This document shows positions 58,595 through 64,000 of a stretch of DNA of 64,000 nt, piece by piece; within the stretch, counting starts at the first letter, position 1; every line of letters starts with the position of its first letter. The position numbers and the translations under genes were made by a program. The notes beneath the pieces are model-generated. The model saw nothing but the letters and a program-made list of their open reading frames with translations, had not been told where the DNA came from and made no database searches. Source of the DNA: Xestospongia bergquistia (Eukaryota; Porifera; Demospongiae; Haplosclerida; Petrosiidae); NCBI GenBank assembly GCA_963965975.1, contig OZ014413.1:7199501-7263500 (forward strand), in the 5' to 3' direction.

Positions 58595-60418
58595 TATTTC
58601 AGAATGGTGACAGAATAATTAGATTAATCAGATATTTTTGCTTATATACTATCCTGTATCAATATATAGTCCTGTTGATAATAGCTGGTGCCTTGTCTTC
58701 AAAACAACATTGAAAGTACATTAAAATTATGTCAACTATAATCATACTTTCATTTTATTGGATGTTGTAAGACTGAAGTCTCTATTCAACAAAAACACAA
58801 ATGAATAATAGCACATTTTTGAAGTGTCTTGGCAACTCTTTATTTGTGTTCTAATCTAATTTGTAAGATAATTGATGTAAATGTTCATGTTACAGTGAAA
58901 CAACATAGACCTGGCAATTTAATTGAGACTCGAGAATTCAGTTTAGCTTAAAGCCATAACGAATTATTAAGGACTGAAAACAATTTGGTGAAAAATAACG
59001 AGCTGATTGACATTGTACTTGTAATTGAGACTTATTGTTTGTGATGTAGATTAGCAGTATAGACAAGTACTAAGTTTATTTTATCTCTTTCAATATATTG
59101 CCATATATAATAATACACATTCCTGTATATTGAAAATGGTTGGTACATTGTCTTAAAAACAACATTGAAACTATATATATAAAATATATCACTTACATAA
59201 GATAATCATATTTTCATTTTATTGGATGTTTTTAGAGTGAAGTCACTATTCAACCAAAACATGAGAGAATGGTAGCACATTTTTGAAATGTCTCGACAAT
59301 TGATGCTCTAGGTCTACACTCAAGTATGTCAAGTATATGTTTATTCACTACATTAATGAAACTAAAAATTATATTAAGTATACAACTCTGTATTTACTTT
59401 AGGAAAGAATGTCTAATTTCAATATTAGTCTATAAAAACATTCACTCATCATAAATAATTGCGTTACATGTATTGTATGGTATGTCATTGAAGATAGACA
59501 TTTTGTATATTAGCCAAAATATATCCCATTGTCTGATTGTTTTAATTAGCGGCTTCTGACAACATTTAACTTTCATTAATGTAATCTTAAATGGTATAAA
59601 GTAAGAATGATATCATGAATGATGTTGATATTGTGCATATCTTAAAAACTACTCTGTAATAAGTATAAATGTTGCACACTCTCATTAACAAAAACTATGT
59701 AACATGACTGGTCTAAAATGATCACATGACTACATAATACTTGGTATAAGGTTATTTAATCAAGAAAATAAAAATCAATAGAAATAAAAGATATGATAAG
59801 ATAATACCGTTCAGTAATTACATGTACCTGGATCTTTCACATGTAAATATATAAAATATTATTGAATGACTATAGTATGGTTGGAAATGGAGAGATTTGT
59901 CACTAGAATTCTATTGTCAGGAGAAAAAGTGAAAAGACTAAATTGAGACCAGTATTATGTTGTTCCATTGTAAAAGCATAGAGGAAAGTCAAATCTTATG
60001 AAAATTTTACATACTTCTAATTATGAAATCACTTCCAGGGTATGATCACAACAAATCTATTCCTCCACAATTTGCAGTAGCCTTAGCATAGAATATAATT
60101 CGTTTGAGTGTACCAGGTGCTAATGTGAATCTGAGAGCATATAACAGGTAAATGATGAGGGGAAGAGCTACTGCATAGAGGACTAATATCTATCTAATCT
60201 ATTCATATGTTTCATATTTGTTTACAGTAAAATAAGTAAAATTTAAATCATATAAAAAGTTTGTTCATATATTACCTAACACCAAGTAATGATGTCTAAT
60301 AAAGTAAAGCACACATATAATACTAATATTATTATTAATATTAATATTAATATTAATATTAATACTAATATTAATGATAAAAAAAGTCTGCGTTTCTAAA
60401 TACATGCATATTGTGCAG
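58595..60418. repeat. 1.8-kb upstream segment, copy of 45009-46829
   Basis: Begins with the type 2 promoter and ends at the shared TACATGCATATTGTGC word. It includes the membrane-domain relic 59915-60190 and the ATTAAT run 60322-60376. Differences from the other copy are few, so the duplication is recent. Confidence 0.85.
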
Positions 60419-60989
60419 AGTTAACAAATTTAAACCATAATTATTATTACATATAATAGTCATATAAATCCATTTAGGCCATCAACAAATGCTACATTAC
60501 TAATTTATTACTCTATGCATTTATCTCTATTATGTGTTTAGTGAATAAACATATACACTTTGCAGTGGGAATTAATGTCATGAGTTGAAATCTGGTAACT
60601 TGGGGAAAATTCATGAAATAGTGCTGTCATATTAACAGATATTTCTCAACAAAGTTTGTAAATCATAAGATTTTTGGCTTCCCAATACATAATTATGATG
60701 TTTACTCAATTTCATTATGAAAATGAAACTTGTTGTAAACAAAACATATCCCTTTATTCCAGAGAATATGTCAGAAAAGAACCAGAGCTAAAAGGTAATG
60801 CTGACTGAGACAATGGCATTACTACAATTGTTGTATCTTGATAATTAATCAGAAAAAAAAAGGTTGCAATTGTGGTACACGAAAAGATCAAGTTAAACAT
60901 CATTGAACATTCCAAAATATTGCTAGTGTGCCTTAAATGATTTAAAATAGATTTGTAAAAGTAAGAATAATACTATAAGTGGTCCTGTT
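60419..60989. other. Spacer, nothing recognised
   Basis: AT-rich sequence with weak resemblance to the spacers 20480-21285 and 39090-39885 (for example GGTAATGCTGACTGA-type words). No gene. Confidence 0.45.
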
Positions 60990-61665
60990 ATCGTATATAT
61001 ATTAAAGCTTTGTAGTATTTATAAACAATGCACAAGTAAACTAACAAAAACAGTCGAGCTACAAACCATGCAGTATTCCTTTCCACTCTTATATGGAGCA
61101 AGGATAGCTTCTAGTAGAAGTCAGGTGCAATCATGTATGTCATATTGGTCTAGCAAAGATGAGCAAAAGGATATAGGCTAGTAGAGAGAGATAACAACTA
61201 GAAATGTGATGATCATTAAAATGAGATGTGAATTAACACCATATTCTACAAAACCAAACATTGCAAAATGTATTTTCAGTTTAAATATCAGCTGATGCAA
61301 AGATATTAATTACACCATTTTGAAAAAAAAAATAAAGCAACAGTACATAACATGTATTTGGGCTGAGGAGTGTGCTACTCTATTGGAAAGCCTGACAGAA
61401 GAATGACTGGTGATTAAGGACAACAACTATTGTGAGGAGAAAAAGTGAAAAGACTAAATTGAGACCAGTACTATGTTATTCCATTGTAAAAGAATGGAGG
61501 AAAGTCAATCTTATGAAAATTTTAAATACTTCTAATCATGAAATCACTTCCAGGGGATGATCACAACAAATCTGTTCCTCCACAATTTGCATAGAATATA
61601 ATTCGTTTGGGTGTACCAGTTGTGTAACTAATAAGAGGAACAACTATTGCATAGAGGACTAGTAA
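60990..61665 (-). pseudogene. Old membrane-domain relic
   Basis: The minus strand shows words from the RLLLL region (about 61050), the helix after it, the SNRI/SSVQV region (about 61370-61400) and the QAAN/first-helix region (about 61590-61665), heavily decayed. Closest to 21290-22110 and, in its lower half, to 46316-46605. Confidence 0.5.
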
Positions 61666-62760
61666 ACCAAGAACTACTAACACATTCACAAATCATTAAT
61701 ATATGATGGGAGTGTCCTCCATAGTTGATATATATTCATCAAAGATCAAAAAATGATGTACATCATTGGATGTGTGGACCTCAAAATAAGCAATTACATT
61801 GATTAATTGAATAAGTACGTTTGAAAAAGAAAGGTAAACAACAGCAACTAGTAGTGGAGTGAGCTATTCTGTTGGAAAGCTTAGCATAAAATGGGATAGG
61901 ATAATAAGTACAGCAACAATTAATAGGTTGAATAATGGAAAAGCAAAACTGAGACCAACTTCCATCAACTCTGCCATCCTATTGTAAACACATGGAGAAT
62001 ACATGGCTCAACGTTTAAAACTCAAGTATAAAAAGGACTACCCTGACAATTGCTCAATTGAAGACCTGTAGTAGTGAGTTCATAGCACATCTAGTGTTCC
62101 CAATTTAGCAGCCTGAGCTTAGAATATAATTCCATTGAATGCACCAGTTGTTAAAATAAGTCTGAGAGCAAATAACAGATATATATAGAGAGAGGACCAG
62201 GAACTAGATAAATACTAATGATTGCTAGACCCAAATACCACAGTACACGTATTCCCACACTATGTCTCTCATATTGTTCCTTCACATTAATATAAACACA
62301 GTGATGGATGATAGTTAGTGATATCATCTGACAGCTTAAAACTTTAATTTGACAATAAGTCACCACTATAGAAATAGGGTATTATATTACCATTGTTACA
62401 TAATCCCACAGTACCAGTGATTGACACACTCAATTCTCCTTTTGGCTTGTTTTCCTATTTTATTATTCCTGCCAAAAATTTTATTGTTACTGATGTTGTG
62501 ATCATCTGATTACATATAGTGGCTAATTGAAATGCGTTGATGTTTCCTAAAAAAGTTATTAAATGAAAATGAAAGCAAAAATTAACATACTCCTTTGATG
62601 TTATTTAAATCAAGCCTAAATTATATGTATACTCTTTGACAAAATGTCTGGTTGAGAATGCTAAGAAAATGCAACTGTTGCTTCAAAAATATTAACTTTG
62701 TCATTTGTATGAGAATATAGGCTGAGTATATATTGAGCTGCCAGCTCTACTAAAAACTAA
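61666..62760 (-). pseudogene. Old type 1-like receptor relic (stalk and membrane domain)
   Basis: Follows G1 on the minus strand from about 61680 (helix before the APYK region) through MTELW (61970), QAAN (62110) and the stalk (62230-62300), to ectodomain words near 62470 and 62715 (the YAEP-type region). Most frames are closed; a short one at 62151-62366 is not a gene. It is more diverged than any other type 1 copy. Confidence 0.6.
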
Positions 62761-63270
62761 AATTAGTACAATTAAGTAATAGCACTAGATTTAATGTTTT
62801 CAGTCTGTTTAGTTGGTGGAGAGGGTCTTGTGTAGAGTCCTAGATTACCTCACATAGCCAGCCCCTTACTCTTGTGGGTAGCTACGTAAGCCTACCTAAG
62901 TTTGCATTTTCATTTTAGCTCTCTCAACACCAAAAATTTAAAGAAGATTCAACCAGACTTTACAAAAAGCTTTGCTAATCCTTAATAGAACAACTAGGAT
63001 TTATTTACTCATGATACACTCTTGAACTTCCCCTTTGAAGTCAAAAATTTGTTTAGAGTGCATTGAAGTATACATCCTAAAGTAGTCCCTCCCAAAGAAA
63101 TTCAGATATAGCAAAGTCTGATCATATTATGTTATATGGTCTTTCCGAGTGCCTAAGTCAAGTGAAGTCTGACAAAATGTGCCTTAACAAGAAGATACAA
63201 CATGCTTTTGATATAATTGCACCACCATCAGGGGCAGAAAACAATCTCTTGACATTTACTGATGCATTGA
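62761..63270. other. Unassigned sequence before POT fragment F
   Basis: Slightly less AT-rich than its surroundings and not matched elsewhere in the window. A plus-strand frame from 63129 (words such as DIIAPPSGAENNLL) runs straight into the POT fragment. Family not recognised; it may be an insertion or the edge of another locus. Confidence 0.35.
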
Positions 63271-63552
63271 TTTTATCAACTATCACAAGCTCATCATTAG
63301 GATGCAGTTGGGAGTATTATGCTGTTAAGACAGGTGTTGTTTTTATTGATGTGTATAGGAGCAATATTAGTTATTGTTTATACTATTGCTGCATATAAAT
63401 ACAAGTATAGACAACATAATGAACTATCTGATGTTAAAGAGAGATTGATCATTATAGGATATACTGAAAGACAATTAGACCATGAATATGGCAGAGAATA
63501 TGAAGATAATGACAATGATGACACAACTAGAGATGATGTTAATTCTATTTAA
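63271..63552 (+). pseudogene. POT/PTR2 transporter, 3' fragment F
   Basis: Only the last helix and tail remain: SSLGCSWEYYAVKTGVVF, YTIAAYKYKYRQ, ELSDVKERL, the acidic stretch and DDVNSI. A small insertion in the last helix (about 63340-63362) shifts the frame, splitting it into 63129-63398 and 63319-63552. It is closest to copy A, as is the flank after it. Confidence 0.85.
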
Positions 63553-64000
63553 AAGATTGTAAACTTTCATGCACAATGACTTATATAGATGCAATTCGAT
63601 ATAATATGAATAATTCTGTATCTACAAATGATTTGAGTTATTATGTATATTATAATTACTAAAATAATAATTTTATGTATACTTTAATTATCTATGTGTG
63701 TAGATAGAGTATAATTTGTTTATATACAATTAATTCATATTTTTTAATAATTTTTGATAAATTATTTTTCGTCAAGATGCCTACAACATTGTGGTAAAAG
63801 AACTCTGATCCCTATATTTAATTAGGCTCCTTACAATAATATATTTACAACTTTTTAATGCAAATGACTTATTTAATTTTGACATAGTTCATGTTGACTT
63901 TACAACTAAGCCTAATGACTTGAATATGTATTCAACAGTACAGACTATATTTGTAGCACTAGTAGGTGATATATCAATGAGATACAAAGTTAATATTATA
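63553..64000. other. 3' flank of POT F to window end
   Basis: Matches 3256-3720 after POT A, so the next repeat of the array probably continues beyond the window. No gene. Confidence 0.6.

Overview
The window is very AT-rich and looks like a metazoan, most likely demosponge, genome. That placement rests on remembered resemblance of the gene families to sponge-type proteins such as those of Amphimedon; no search was run. There are no operons, tRNA, rRNA or CRISPR arrays. Almost everything belongs to two multicopy families laid out as a decaying tandem array.

Family 1, on the + strand, is an intronless POT/PTR2-type (SLC15-like) major-facilitator transporter of about 540 residues. Six copies or parts are present: A 1628-3255, B 7769-9398, C 9963-11570, D 29484-31105, E 31645-about 33215 and a 3' piece F at 63271-63552. 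All carry at least one reading-frame break. A and D are nearly whole; B, C, E and F are pseudogenes. Five copies are preceded by the same upstream module, which is multiplied in front of A.

Family 2, on the - strand, consists of very large intronless membrane proteins of about 1270-1285 residues. Each has a signal peptide, an Asn-rich predicted right-handed beta-helix ectodomain with Pmp-like FxxN/GGAI repeats, a Cys-rich stalk, about 8-10 hydrophobic segments and a short tail ending in SFYxSCxxFREPxL. Ectodomain type 1 is found in G1 (16138-19989), G4 (35319-39023, tail cut by a stop) and G5 (49175-53014). Type 2 is found in G3 (41202-45008, intact) and in the pseudogenes G2 (22581-27689), G6 (55566-58594) and G7 (54046-54261). 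G5 is a chimera: type 1 ectodomain on a type 2 membrane domain.

Layout: membrane-domain relic and POT A (0-5.3 kb); spacer with microsatellite (5.3-7.5 kb); POT B and C (7.5-11.6 kb); relics (12-16 kb); G1; relic; G2 split by a THAP-domain DNA transposon (to 27.7 kb); then a second version of the block: POT D and E, relics, G4, relic, G3 (29-45 kb); then a rearranged zone with relics, G5, G7 and G6 (45-60.4 kb); old receptor relics (61-62.8 kb); and the tail of POT F, where the next block would begin. Many spacers can be paired with each other, so duplications covered whole blocks rather than single genes.

The repeated pairing of a transporter-like family with a large surface-receptor-like family, together with chimerism, local sequence homogenisation and heavy gene death, resembles birth-and-death evolution of a recognition or sensing repertoire. 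The function of both families is inference; nothing in the sequence gives a ligand or substrate.
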